From: Novosphingobium sp.
Lineage (GTDB): Bacteria > Pseudomonadota > Alphaproteobacteria > Sphingomonadales > Sphingomonadaceae
Reading direction: 5' to 3'
Assembly: GCF_030699305.1 (NCBI RefSeq)
Contig: NZ_JAUYNB010000010.1
Span: 372,001-436,000 of the forward strand
Length of the DNA stretch: 64,000 nt
The translations under genes and the position numbers were made by a program. The stretch's first letter is position 1; every line of letters starts with the position of its first letter. The notes under the pieces are model-generated. The model was not told where the DNA came from. It saw only the letters and a program-made list of their open reading frames with translations, and made no database searches. Below, one piece after another: positions 22,152 through 31,991 of this stretch.

Positions 22152-22178
22152 GGCCACCTTGGCCACCTTGGCCACCTT
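22152..22178. repeat. Three 9-bp tandem units
   Basis: GGCCACCTT occurs three times in a row, with partial copies on both sides, in the spacer after the SDHAF4-like gene. Simple tandem repeat; no function seen. Confidence 0.7.
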
Positions 22179-22309
22179 GCCCAGATTGGTGGCCGGCGGC
22201 GTGCAGCAGTTGCCCCCAATTCCCGGCTTGCAGTGATTTCGTGCCGCTGCCTGCGCGAATGAGGCGTATGGCACCGGACGGGGCGATCTGCCCCGCGAAG
22301 GAATTGCCA

Positions 22310-22444
22310 ATGGCCAAGAGCCAGAAAAAGTCGAGCCGCGAAGTTCGCAAGCCCAAAGCGGAAAAGCCCAAAAAGCTGAACGCATCCAACCCCTCGGTCA
22401 AACCCGGCATCATCGCTGGTCTCGACAACATGAAGCGCGGGTAA
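22310..22444 (+). CDS. Small basic conserved protein, 44 residues
   Basis: MAKSQKKSSREVRKPKAEKPK opens a very Lys-rich protein ending in SVKPGIIAGLDNMKRG. AAGGA lies six bases before the ATG. I recall similar short MAK-x-QKKSNREVRKPK proteins as hypothetical genes in many sphingomonads and other alphaproteobacteria. Nothing resembling an enzyme fold is present; a nucleic-acid or ribosome-binding role would be a guess from the charge. A longer in-frame start at 22241 has no supporting site. Confidence 0.65.
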   Translation: MAKSQKKSSREVRKPKAEKPKKLNASNPSVKPGIIAGLDNMKRG

Positions 22445-22649
22445 AGTTTCGTCATCGGCGCTGTTACGGGCAATAAAGCCGGGGCCATTGGTCAGTCCGT
22501 TCACCTGTGACGGCCAGAACGGTGCCTTACTGCGACTGATTTTGATAGCGCACGTGCTTCGAAGTTATTGAATTTGTGAAATAATATTTTGATCTTCATT
22601 TCAGTATGTCGTGATATGGTTGCCCTCTGGATGATGGGGAACTCAGGGC

Positions 22650-22973
22650 ATGGTCAAGCATAAAGCAACAATCGGAATCGCGTTGTCTCTCGCGGTCCTT
22701 GCCACACCGGCCTATGCCGAAAACATCTGAGTCTATGAAAACTGCTGCACGCGAACCTGCCGCGTGGAATGGGCCGTGGTTCAGAACGGGCCGCAGAAAG
22801 GCAATACGCGCTGCGACGGCGTGATGGGCGAACTGGTTTGTCCCGCAGCCATGGTTCCCACGCTCAACCAGGACCCAAGGCGCCTGATCAAGCAGCCAAA
22901 TGGCGGCACGACGTTGAAAAAGGCCGGCCAGACCAGCACGCGAATTGAGCGAGGCGATACTCGCAAACGTTGA
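22650..22973 (+). pseudogene. Small exported Cys-containing protein interrupted by an in-frame TGA
   Basis: ATG at 22650 opens a signal peptide (MVKHKATIGIALSLAVLATPAYA) followed by ENI and then TGA at 22728-22730. Reading continues in the same frame for 80 codons (VYENCCTRTCRVEWAVVQNG ... RIERGDTRKR) to TGA at 22971. The signal cleavage site and the downstream Cys cluster join sensibly, so a Trp codon (TGG) mutated to TGA, or a sequencing error, is the simplest reading. The AT-rich 5' flank (22560-22620) could hold a promoter. No homologue is recognised. It marks the left edge of a disturbed segment. Confidence 0.55.
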
Positions 22974-23165
22974 ACATTGGCGCTTGCCCGCGCCTGATCG
23001 CGGCGCAGTTTCGGGGTGATGGATTGGCCATCACTCCCAGCTGCCGGATCGGTGTGTATCAATGGGAAGGTTTCACACACAGGCACGAAGTGGCTGGACG
23101 CAAGCTTCGTGGCTTTGGCGGCTGGCACCTTTCGGCTGCAAGCCCCGGCCGCCCGCGCCGCAGCA

Positions 23166-23387
23166 TCAGCCAGTCACCGCCAGATGCGTGCGGAACCAGT
23201 CGGCCAGCTCGGCCTCGGGCAGGTCCCCGGTGGCGAGGGCGACGAAGGCCACCACCACTTCGGCGTCGCTGGCAGTCAGGTGATAGCCATTGAGCATCAG
23301 GAATGTTTCACCGGCCACTGCCGCTGTGCGCTTGTTCCCGTCCACGAAGGGATGGTTGGGGGCGATGCCAAAGGCATAAGCGGCGGC
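23166..23387 (-). pseudogene. doc: 3' fragment of a Doc-type (Fic fold) toxin gene
   Basis: 73 codons read AAAYAFGIAPNHPFVDGNKR then TAAVAGETFLMLNGYHL and end at TGA 23166-23168. HPFVDGNKRT is the complete Fic/Doc catalytic motif, which in Doc phosphorylates EF-Tu. The family's N-terminal half (roughly 50-60 residues) is missing, and no start codon or Phd antitoxin gene is nearby. Upstream the frame runs into the TGA of the neighbouring exported protein with only seven codons between, so the fragment is fused in frame behind that stop. Most likely a deletion remnant. Confidence 0.8.
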
Positions 23388-23405
23388 GGGCGCGGGTGCA
23401 GGGCC

Positions 23406-24530
23406 TCAATAGCAGATTGCGCGCGTTCGAATTTTGTCAGCGTTGTGCATGGCGCGGATGCCCACGGCGCCCGACACGCAACTGAGCACACCAGCGGCCT
23501 TCAGCGCGCCGATTCCGCCCGATTGCGGTTCGTAGAATTCATATGACACCACGATCCCGCTCGACACGGTGGTCGATTCCGCGCCGAACATCGTGACCAG
23601 ATTGCTGCGCTTGACCAGCGATGCTCCGTCGGCGTCGATCGCCAGAACCAGCGTGGCCGGACGCGGGCCGAACCGGCGCAACTGGTCTTCCGCCGCGCCG
23701 ATCAGGCTGGTGCCGGGCTGCGATCCGGGACCGGACAGCTCGCCCAGGAATGCGCCGAATTCACCGGCCAGTGCGATCCGGGCGGTTTCAGCGCCGCCAT
23801 CGCTTTCGCCGCACGTGGCGGCGGCGGGCAGAGCTGCCAGCTGGCGCTGGGTCGCGGCGACCGCTTCGCGCAAGTTCTGCGGCCCGCCCGCTGCCGCCCT
23901 GACCGGCGGCTTGCGGCGCGCGGCAATCTCGCCCCGCACAGCGGTGACCAGCATGCCTTCGCGCACCCGCGTGCTGAGGCCCTGATAGACGAAATCCTGC
24001 TTGAACAGGTTCAGCAGCGGGGTCGCCGCATTCAGCACGCTGGTGATCGAGCCGAGCCGGTCGATCACGCCTTTGTCGGTCAGTTCGCCCTGCACGTTCA
24101 CACGGCAGGCCTTCGCCCCGGCAGCGGCAATTGCGTCATAGCGCTGGCTGAACCGGGTCAGCCCCTCGCGCACGCGGATCATGTCGTCGAACACGGGCAA
24201 CCGGTCAGCGCTTTGCAACACGTCCCAACCCATTCCGCCCACTGTGCTGGCGGAATCCTGAGCCTCCTTGGGGATTGGCAGGACGACCATCGTCAGCGAT
24301 GAAAAGTCCGTGCCGATGGCATCGACGATCCGGCTGGCGGCCTGCTTCACGACCACCCCGGTCAGCAACCGCGCCTCGATCCGCCCGACGTCAGCGCCGA
24401 ACGTGGTCTGCCCGGTTGCCGTCGCCCCCAACGGCGTGGCGCCATCCTGCGCGGCGGCCCGGCCCGGCAGCGTGATCGCCGCCAATCCGGCCAATGCCGC
24501 CAGCCAGTGTATCCCGCGCAGCTTGTTCAT
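23406..24530 (-). CDS. Exported protein of unknown function
   Basis: 374 residues. A signal peptide (MNKLRGIHWLAALAGLAAITLPGRAAA) is followed by a mature part rich in Ala and Gly. Segments such as GVVVKQAASRIVDAIG, VYQGLSTRVREGMLVTAVRGE, REAVAATQRQLAALPAAATCGES and RPATLVLAIDADGASLVKRSNL look globular, and a C-terminal hydrophobic patch (GALKAAGVLSCVSGAVGI) might contact a membrane. ATG at 24530 has AAGGA upstream; an in-frame extension to 24878 is not protein-like. I do not recognise the family. The 3' end abuts the Doc fragment and may have been altered by the same event. Confidence 0.65.
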   Translation of the reverse strand: MNKLRGIHWLAALAGLAAITLPGRAAAQDGATPLGATATGQTTFGADVGRIEARLLTGVVVKQAASRIVDAIGTDFSSLTMVVLPIPKEAQDSASTVGGMGWDVLQSADRLPVFDDMIRVREGLTRFSQRYDAIAAAGAKACRVNVQGELTDKGVIDRLGSITSVLNAATPLLNLFKQDFVYQGLSTRVREGMLVTAVRGEIAARRKPPVRAAAGGPQNLREAVAATQRQLAALPAAATCGESDGGAETARIALAGEFGAFLGELSGPGSQPGTSLIGAAEDQLRRFGPRPATLVLAIDADGASLVKRSNLVTMFGAESTTVSSGIVVSYEFYEPQSGGIGALKAAGVLSCVSGAVGIRAMHNADKIRTRAICY

Positions 24531-24644
24531 CGCGTCCTTGCCCCCATCATGCGGCATCTGTGTGCCGTGCAGATGGGCCATTCGCAAGGGCCTGTCCTTG
24601 ATCCGTGTCATCCCGGCGGCGCTACCGGAATGGAGCAAGGATAT

Positions 24645-24667
24645 TGGTTCACACCAAGCCACGAAGA
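24645..24667 (+). repeat. Left arm of a 23-nt inverted repeat pair
   Basis: TGGTTCACACCAAGCCACGA (then AGA) on the plus strand matches the minus strand of 24878-24900 at 21 of 23 bases. The arms are separated by 210 bases. Tandem CACGAAGA-like wording within each arm recalls intergenic repeats of sphingomonads and other bacteria. Could be a small non-autonomous element or a folded RNA. Confidence 0.6.
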
Positions 24668-24877
24668 GGCTGCGCCGCAGGGCAAGCAGACAGGAACTTA
24701 TGCAACGTCGCGAAGCCGCCGCTCCAGCCAGCCAGCCCATCGCCGGGATCAACCCCCGTGGCGAGCGGCCAAACACAACCCCATCGCGCCATCGCGGCTT
24801 TGCGTTATGTTTTGTTACGGGCGAGCAGGAGCGGTGATGGCGGTCAGCACACTGCCGCTGCACGTGAAGCCGCGACA

Positions 24878-24900
24878 TCTTCGTGTCTTCGTGTGAACCA
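24878..24900 (-). repeat. Right arm of the 23-nt inverted repeat pair
   Basis: On the minus strand TGGTTCACACGAAGACACGA (then AGA), the inverted partner of 24645-24667 with two mismatches. Confidence 0.6.
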
Positions 24901-25044
24901 AATCATCTCAGGCTGCGTTCGCACCAAGGCCTGGACGGACGAACCGGCCCGGCGCGCGGGCAGCGTGAAGTCGCCAGCAAAAGTAGTGGCAGCGTGGGGG
25001 AACGAGGTGAGTTAAGTATACTGCCACCGGAACTAATTATGCGA

Positions 25045-26658
25045 TTAGGATATCTTAAATTTCCGCCTAATTCCCATAACGAGAAGAAATAAAAAAATAG
25101 CTGACATTATAGACTGTATCGCGTTCAATAATCGAACAAAAATTGACGGCGAGCTTCCGCCATCACCGAGTAGTGCTTCTCGCCATGCATTTCCATCCGC
25201 GTCAAATGCACCAAATGGTAATGTCCTATTGAATGATAAGCTGAATCCTTCTAAAATATCCTTCCAGCTTACTTCAGCGCTGATCCACTCAGTACCGCTC
25301 AAGTAAGCGTAGGTCAGTGCGAATATTAACCAAGTCAAGCACAGGCTGATAAACGGTCGCTTTACGGACATTCCATAATCCGCTGTCCAGCCATATAATA
25401 TCGATAAGCATGATTCGATACTTTTATCACTTCCTTTCGCATGACGGGATATCAGCTCACTTTTATGCCAAAATTGTTCAGATACCGTATCGCCGGTAGC
25501 TTGATATAAATTTCGAAGTGTTCGGCATCCACCTTCTACCGCCTGCAAGTGTTGCCTCTTATAAAAGTCAGGATTCACGAATTCAACTTGCGGTATTTCG
25601 ATATCTCGATTTATTGCGGCATGCCACTTTTTAAAATCAATTCTTGGCAAAACTAGGCCATTCGTGAAATTTGCTCCATCAAAAAAATGGATGGACGGTT
25701 CAGTATCGCCGCCAATAGAAACCATCTTGAAAAATACAGATCCCGATCCGCTTGCACTGAGCCACCTCGGGGAAGGCCATTCGATGTTTGCTATAACGAC
25801 TCTCTCAAGAAAATCACAACCATCAACTCGAAACGATTTTTTAACATTAGAAGTGATGATTTGAACTATTTTATTAAATCTTGATGATGTTATAGATATA
25901 TAATCAATAACAGATCCGGATATATAAAAAGCCCCTAATATTTCGGATGAAGAAATTTCAAGTTTTCCGATATTGGACGATTGTATTTGAATATCGGAAT
26001 TGATATGTCCAAATATTCTTATTTGTTCTATATTTGGGCACTCAAAGAAAATAATCTTGGTGAAATTATTTGAATAATTATTGATATGGAATCCAGATAT
26101 AACGCATCTGCTGAAATTGACTAATGAAGGCCTTTGTAAAACTAAATTGAATTCGACGAGTTTAACACCATTTATATTGCATTGATAAAATGTAATTTCT
26201 TGTATAAATGGAAGAGTTGTGATTTCATCAGAAAAATTCACAAATGCAAATTCGTGTATTTTTCCCAATGATGAGTCCCACATCAATTTTGTGAAGTTAA
26301 ATCCAGACAATACCCCTTTTGACAAAAAATTATTGATCGAGGGCATTATTCGGTTAGACCAAATATCATGCTTAAGGTGCAAGCATGTCTGCAGTAAATT
26401 ATCGCCTAAATAATCCTTCACCCATTTATCGGGAGCAAAAAGCACATGGTAATATCCGTGACCGCCTAATTCTAAGATAAAGCCTTGATTAATGAGGTCT
26501 TCGTCACTCAATCCCCCTGAGAATTTTCTAATCTCGGATTGCAAATTTTCGCCGATACCATCAAACATCGGTGGCTTTTTGCTCAAGCCTTCCCAGCTAA
26601 AATCCTGAGAAGTCCAGATCTCAAGCCAGGATTCGTAAGCGGAATCTTTCTCCATCAT
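25045..26658 (-). CDS. AT-rich beta-helix/pentapeptide-like repeat protein with C-terminal two-helix channel-like domain
   Basis: 537 residues from the ATG at 26658 (ATG 26655 and an upstream extension to 26718 are alternatives; no ribosome site decides). The N-terminal 110 residues are unrecognised. Residues about 120-330 consist of short strands alternating with Ile/Phe/Ser (FNFTKLMWD, FHINNYSNN, FYISGSVIDYISITSS), fitting a pentapeptide-like beta helix. Then comes GGCRTLRNLYQATGDTVSEQFW and LYGWTADYGMSVKRPF, a region typical of pentapeptide-repeat membrane proteins. Two membrane helices (FISLCLTWLIFALTYAYL; near 515-545 ending FLLVMGIRRKFKIS) flank a pore-loop-like FSLSFNRTLPFGAF. Base composition is far more AT-rich than any neighbour, indicating horizontal acquisition. 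Function unknown. Confidence 0.75.
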   Translation of the reverse strand: MMEKDSAYESWLEIWTSQDFSWEGLSKKPPMFDGIGENLQSEIRKFSGGLSDEDLINQGFILELGGHGYYHVLFAPDKWVKDYLGDNLLQTCLHLKHDIWSNRIMPSINNFLSKGVLSGFNFTKLMWDSSLGKIHEFAFVNFSDEITTLPFIQEITFYQCNINGVKLVEFNLVLQRPSLVNFSRCVISGFHINNYSNNFTKIIFFECPNIEQIRIFGHINSDIQIQSSNIGKLEISSSEILGAFYISGSVIDYISITSSRFNKIVQIITSNVKKSFRVDGCDFLERVVIANIEWPSPRWLSASGSGSVFFKMVSIGGDTEPSIHFFDGANFTNGLVLPRIDFKKWHAAINRDIEIPQVEFVNPDFYKRQHLQAVEGGCRTLRNLYQATGDTVSEQFWHKSELISRHAKGSDKSIESCLSILYGWTADYGMSVKRPFISLCLTWLIFALTYAYLSGTEWISAEVSWKDILEGFSLSFNRTLPFGAFDADGNAWREALLGDGGSSPSIFVRLLNAIQSIMSAIFLFLLVMGIRRKFKIS

Positions 26659-26747
26659 ACTTGAAGAGGCTTCGTCTTGAAGCAAGTGCTGTTGCTGGCC
26701 ATGCCTATTGCACTCCAAATCAGATGAATGGTGAGTGTCGTATTAGC

Positions 26748-28811
<2,064 letters not shown>

Positions 28812-28909
28812 TTAATTCCCGCCGGGCCGTACAGAGTCCGCCGCCCCGAATACGATGCAGAGCACGATTGAATACAGGTGTTCGTCGCGGCGCTATCGGG
28901 AGAGTACCA

Positions 28910-29380
28910 ATGCAGAATCGCAAATGGTCCGCCACTTTGGCGGTCGCGCTGGCGTGTGCGTCGGCGCAGGTAGCCTATGCCCAGATGCCGACCTGGTCCG
29001 CCGAGCAGAAGGCCGTCTGGGCCGTGGTCGAGGCCAGCTGGGTCGACGATGTGGCGCATAACGGCAAATGGCCGGGCAGCTATGCCGATCCGCAAATGAT
29101 CGCCTGGTCGAGCGAGCACCCCGCCCCGCGCGGCAAGGATGCGATCACCAGGTGGGCGCGCTTCAACGAAGGCCAGGGCAAGACGATCCAGTACGAGATT
29201 ACCCCGCAAGCCATCGCGATCAGCGGCAACGCGGCGGTCGCGACGTACTCGTTGGCCATCGTCCGCCAGCGCGGGACCGACAAGCCGGAATCGTCCAAGG
29301 AAGCGGTCGTCGAAACGCTGGTCCGCACCGGCGGCGTATGGAAATACCTCGCCACGACCGGGTTCTCGCTCGGCAAGTAG
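28910..29380 (+). CDS. Exported SnoaL/NTF2-like protein
   Basis: 156 residues. A signal peptide (ATLAVALACASAQVAYAQ) precedes a small alpha+beta domain beginning EQKAVWAVVEASWVDDVAHNGKW, with AITRWARFNEGQGKTIQYEI and GNAAVATYSLAIVRQRG and ending GVWKYLATTGFSLGK. The pattern (helix with W-x-x-V-E-A, later beta strands, W near the end) matches DUF4440/SnoaL-like NTF2-fold proteins. The ligand or activity is unknown. The ATG at 28910 follows GGGAGAG. It is divergent from the thiC riboswitch leader. Confidence 0.72.
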   Translation: MQNRKWSATLAVALACASAQVAYAQMPTWSAEQKAVWAVVEASWVDDVAHNGKWPGSYADPQMIAWSSEHPAPRGKDAITRWARFNEGQGKTIQYEITPQAIAISGNAAVATYSLAIVRQRGTDKPESSKEAVVETLVRTGGVWKYLATTGFSLGK

Positions 29381-29407
29381 GCGCGATGCAGCTAGGCGGT
29401 AGGGCAG

Positions 29408-30028
29408 ATGACCATGCTCTACCGCCTTGATGCCGCCGCGCCGCAGATCGCCCGCCACTTTGGCGCGGACGCGGGGCGCGATCCGTGGGCGGGCGGGCAT
29501 GTTGCGCCGGGGGCGTTTGCGCCGGTTATCACGGCGGGGCGGGAGTTTATCGCGGGTGCGCGAACCGGGCGTCAGCCGCGCCGATTGATCCCGCGACTGT
29601 GGGGCGTGCCGCCGCCGCCGTCGGCTGGCGATGCGGCCCGGCCGGGCGTGCTGAGCGTGCGCAATCCCGACAGCCCGTTCTGGATCGGCAACTTGCGCAA
29701 CAGCGAGTTTCGCTGCCTGATTCCGGCGACCGCGTTCATGGAATGGGGCAAGGGAACCGACCGCGATGGCAAGCGCCGCCAGCACTGGTTTGCCTGTGCC
29801 GATCAGGCACTGTTCGCCTTTGGTGGGGTGTGGAAGGACAGCGAAGTGGCCAGCTTTGCCCTGCTGACGTGCGAGCCGAACGCGGCGCTGCGGTATGCCG
29901 GGCGCAATGCGATGCCGGTGATCCTGCCGCCCGATCCAGCGGCATGGCAGCTGTGGCTGCACGGCGACTGGAAGCAGGCGCGGGATCTGATCGCGCCCTA
30001 TTCATCCTCGCAAATGCTGGAGCGGTAG
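29408..30028 (+). CDS. SRAP (SOS response-associated peptidase/HMCES-like) family protein lacking catalytic Cys2 and His
   Basis: 206 residues. SRAP features are visible: the LYRL start, VAPG (about 33), LSVRNPDSPFW (Asn of the active site), CLIPATAFMEWGK (Glu) and FALLTCEPNA with MPVILPPDPAAWQLWL. Active SRAP proteins begin Met-Cys and use that Cys to bond abasic DNA; this one begins MTMLYR. The usual IHDRxP histidine site reads AGRNAMP. So two of four active-site residues are absent while Asn and Glu remain. It may be a non-covalent DNA binder or a divergent paralogue. It starts 28 bases after the NTF2-like gene. Confidence 0.85.
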   Translation: MTMLYRLDAAAPQIARHFGADAGRDPWAGGHVAPGAFAPVITAGREFIAGARTGRQPRRLIPRLWGVPPPPSAGDAARPGVLSVRNPDSPFWIGNLRNSEFRCLIPATAFMEWGKGTDRDGKRRQHWFACADQALFAFGGVWKDSEVASFALLTCEPNAALRYAGRNAMPVILPPDPAAWQLWLHGDWKQARDLIAPYSSSQMLER

Positions 30029-30032
30029 CGGC

Positions 30033-30434
30033 CTACTGGAACCGCATGAGTGATGGCACCATCAGTACGATCCCCAGTAGCGCCGTGCTGGCGGCCCAGC
30101 CGCGGTGCATATGCGCGAGCGTCCGCAGCCAGAACTGGGTGTAGATATCGCAGAAGCCCAGGATCGCCAGCGCTTCGAACATCATCAGCCCGCCCAGCGC
30201 TTTCAGGGTGCAGGACAGCAGGTCAGACGGAATCCACGGGTTGGAAAGATAGACCAGCGCGCCGATCAGCAGTTCCAGCATCCCGCACACGAATTGCAGC
30301 GCGGGAGAGCGTTCCACTTCCTCGATCATGGTGCGCCACGCGCCGGGTTTGCGCAGCGCGCCGATCCCCGCGAACAGCGCGGTCGCGCCCAACAGCAGCC
30401 CGGTCCACGCCGTGGCATCGAAAGTCCCAGTCAT
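30033..30434 (-). CDS. Small four-helix membrane protein of unknown function
   Basis: 133 residues with about four hydrophobic segments: GLLLGATALFAGIGAL, FVCGMLELLIGALVYL, LGGLMMFEALAILGF and AASTALLGIVLMVPSL. No charged catalytic motif is seen and the family is not recognised. It ends four bases from the convergent SRAP gene. Confidence 0.7.
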   Translation of the reverse strand: MTGTFDATAWTGLLLGATALFAGIGALRKPGAWRTMIEEVERSPALQFVCGMLELLIGALVYLSNPWIPSDLLSCTLKALGGLMMFEALAILGFCDIYTQFWLRTLAHMHRGWAASTALLGIVLMVPSLMRFQ

Positions 30435-30620
30435 CCGTCAATTCCCTCCAGCCCAGGTGGTTCTCCCCGGAGGTTTATCTTTGTGCCAGAATGCGCAGTG
30501 TTGGCAACGTTGTCCAGCGCCGCTTTCCCCGCTGGACTTTAATCGATCGCTTAAACATACTCTGCCGCAAGGCCCGCAAACGGGCATCCCCGAGTTCGGG
30601 GCATGGGAGAGTTTTTGGCG

Positions 30621-31988
30621 ATGGCATCACGTTTGCCCAAAGTCTGCATCATCGGCGCGGGCTGTTCCGGCTTTACCACGGCCAAGCGGCTGAAGGATCG
30701 CGGCATCCCGTTCGACGTGTTCGAAGCGTCCGACGACATCGGCGGCACGTGGTATTACAACAACCCCAACGGCATGTCGGCCTGTTACCAGAGCCTGCAC
30801 ATCGACACGTCGAAGTGGCGGCTGGCGTTTGAGGATTATCCGGTCCCGGCGGACTGGCCGGACTATCCGCACCATTCGCTGTTGCTGCAATACTTCCACG
30901 ATTACGTCGATCATTTCGGCCTGCGCGAACACATCCGCTTCAACACGCGGGTCGAGGATGCGACGCGCGAGGCCAGCGGCGGCTGGGCGGTGACGCTGTC
31001 GACCGGCGAAGTCCTGCACTATGACGCGCTGGCCGTGGCAAACGGCCACCACTGGGCCGCGCGCATCCCGGAATATCCCGGCACGTTTGACGGCATGCAG
31101 ATCCATTCGCACCAGTACCGCACTCCGTTTGAACCGGTGGACTGCATCGACCAGCGCGTGCTGGTGGTGGGCATGGGCAACAGCGCGATGGATATCGCCA
31201 GCGAGCTGTCGCAGCGGCCAATGGCGCAGAAACTGTTCGTCTCGACCCGGCGCGGGGTGTGGGTGTTCCCGAAGTATTATCAGGGCCAGCCGCTCGATAA
31301 GAATCCGGCCCCGGCCTGGCTACCCAAGGGGCTGAAGCAGTGGCTGGGCGGGCGGATGATCAGGAAGCTGGTTGGCAGGATGAGCGACTATGGCCTGCCC
31401 GAACCCGAAATCAGCCCGTTCGAAAGCCACGGCACGGTATCGGGCGAATTCCTGCTGCGCGCGGGATCGGGCGATCTGACCATGAAAGTGGCGGTTGAAC
31501 GGCTGGACGGTGACGGCGTGGTGTTCACCGATGGCAGCCGGGAACAAGTGGACGTGATCGTCTGGGCCACCGGGTATGACATCAGGTTCCCGTTCTTCAG
31601 GGACCCGGCTTTTACCGCCGATACCAACAACCGCCCGCCGCCGCTCTACAAGCGGATCATGAAGCCGGGGGTGCCGGACCTGTTCTACATGGGGCTGGCC
31701 CAGCCGCTGCCGACCCTGGTCAACTTTGCCGAGCAGCAGTCCAAGCTGGTCGCGGCCTATCTCGCGGGGGATTACCTTCCGCCCGATCCGGCCGAGATGG
31801 AGCGGGTGATCGCGGCGGACGAGGAATACTACACCGGCCAGTATTACGCCGCGCGGCGTCATACGATCCAGCTGGACTTCGATCACTACGTCCGCGCGCT
31901 GAACAAGGAACTGGCCAAGGGCGCAAAACGCGCGGCGGCTGCGGGCAAGGCACTGCCAGTGCCGGCCCGCGAACTGGAGGATGCATAA
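30621..31988 (+). CDS. Flavin-containing monooxygenase (FMO family)
   Basis: 455 residues. The FAD loop is VCIIGAGCSGFTTAKRL, then EASDDIGGTWYY, the FMO fingerprint region FDGMQIHSHQYR (F-x-G-x(3)-H-x(3)-Y/F form), and the NADPH loop VLVVGMGNSAMDIASEL. Near the end IVWATGYD is the ATG motif. Such enzymes oxygenate soft nucleophiles or ketones. It is followed four bases later by a cytochrome P450, so the two are co-expressed and may act on one substrate. Start: ATG 30621 with GGGAGAG ten bases upstream; ATG 30603 is possible. Confidence 0.9.
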   Translation: MASRLPKVCIIGAGCSGFTTAKRLKDRGIPFDVFEASDDIGGTWYYNNPNGMSACYQSLHIDTSKWRLAFEDYPVPADWPDYPHHSLLLQYFHDYVDHFGLREHIRFNTRVEDATREASGGWAVTLSTGEVLHYDALAVANGHHWAARIPEYPGTFDGMQIHSHQYRTPFEPVDCIDQRVLVVGMGNSAMDIASELSQRPMAQKLFVSTRRGVWVFPKYYQGQPLDKNPAPAWLPKGLKQWLGGRMIRKLVGRMSDYGLPEPEISPFESHGTVSGEFLLRAGSGDLTMKVAVERLDGDGVVFTDGSREQVDVIVWATGYDIRFPFFRDPAFTADTNNRPPPLYKRIMKPGVPDLFYMGLAQPLPTLVNFAEQQSKLVAAYLAGDYLPPDPAEMERVIAADEEYYTGQYYAARRHTIQLDFDHYVRALNKELAKGAKRAAAAGKALPVPARELEDA

Positions 31989-31991
31989 CCC

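Larger units (their letters stand above)
24531..25044. other. Gene-free stretch upstream of the exported protein
   Basis: No convincing gene is seen on either strand. Short frames over it have no ribosome sites and no recognisable content. It contains the inverted repeat pair at 24645-24667 and 24878-24900 and, at its right end (from about 25010), the abrupt change to AT-rich DNA. It may hold the promoter of the exported-protein gene. Confidence 0.6.

Noticed and set aside
22728..22730. TGA in the small secreted ORF as selenocysteine
   Set aside because: No convincing bacterial SECIS hairpin follows within 40 bases, no Cys homologue is known to me and no Sec genes are visible; a nonsense mutation is simpler.
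24841..24896. Short plus-strand peptide MAVSTLPLHVKPRHLRVFV
   Set aside because: It overlaps the inverted repeat arm, lacks homologues I can recall and has only a chance ribosome-like sequence.
26658..26718. N-terminal extension of the AT-rich gene to 26718
   Set aside because: The extra 20 residues are low-complexity (Gln/Ser-rich) and the extension has no ribosome site; ATGATG at 26658/26655 is as good.
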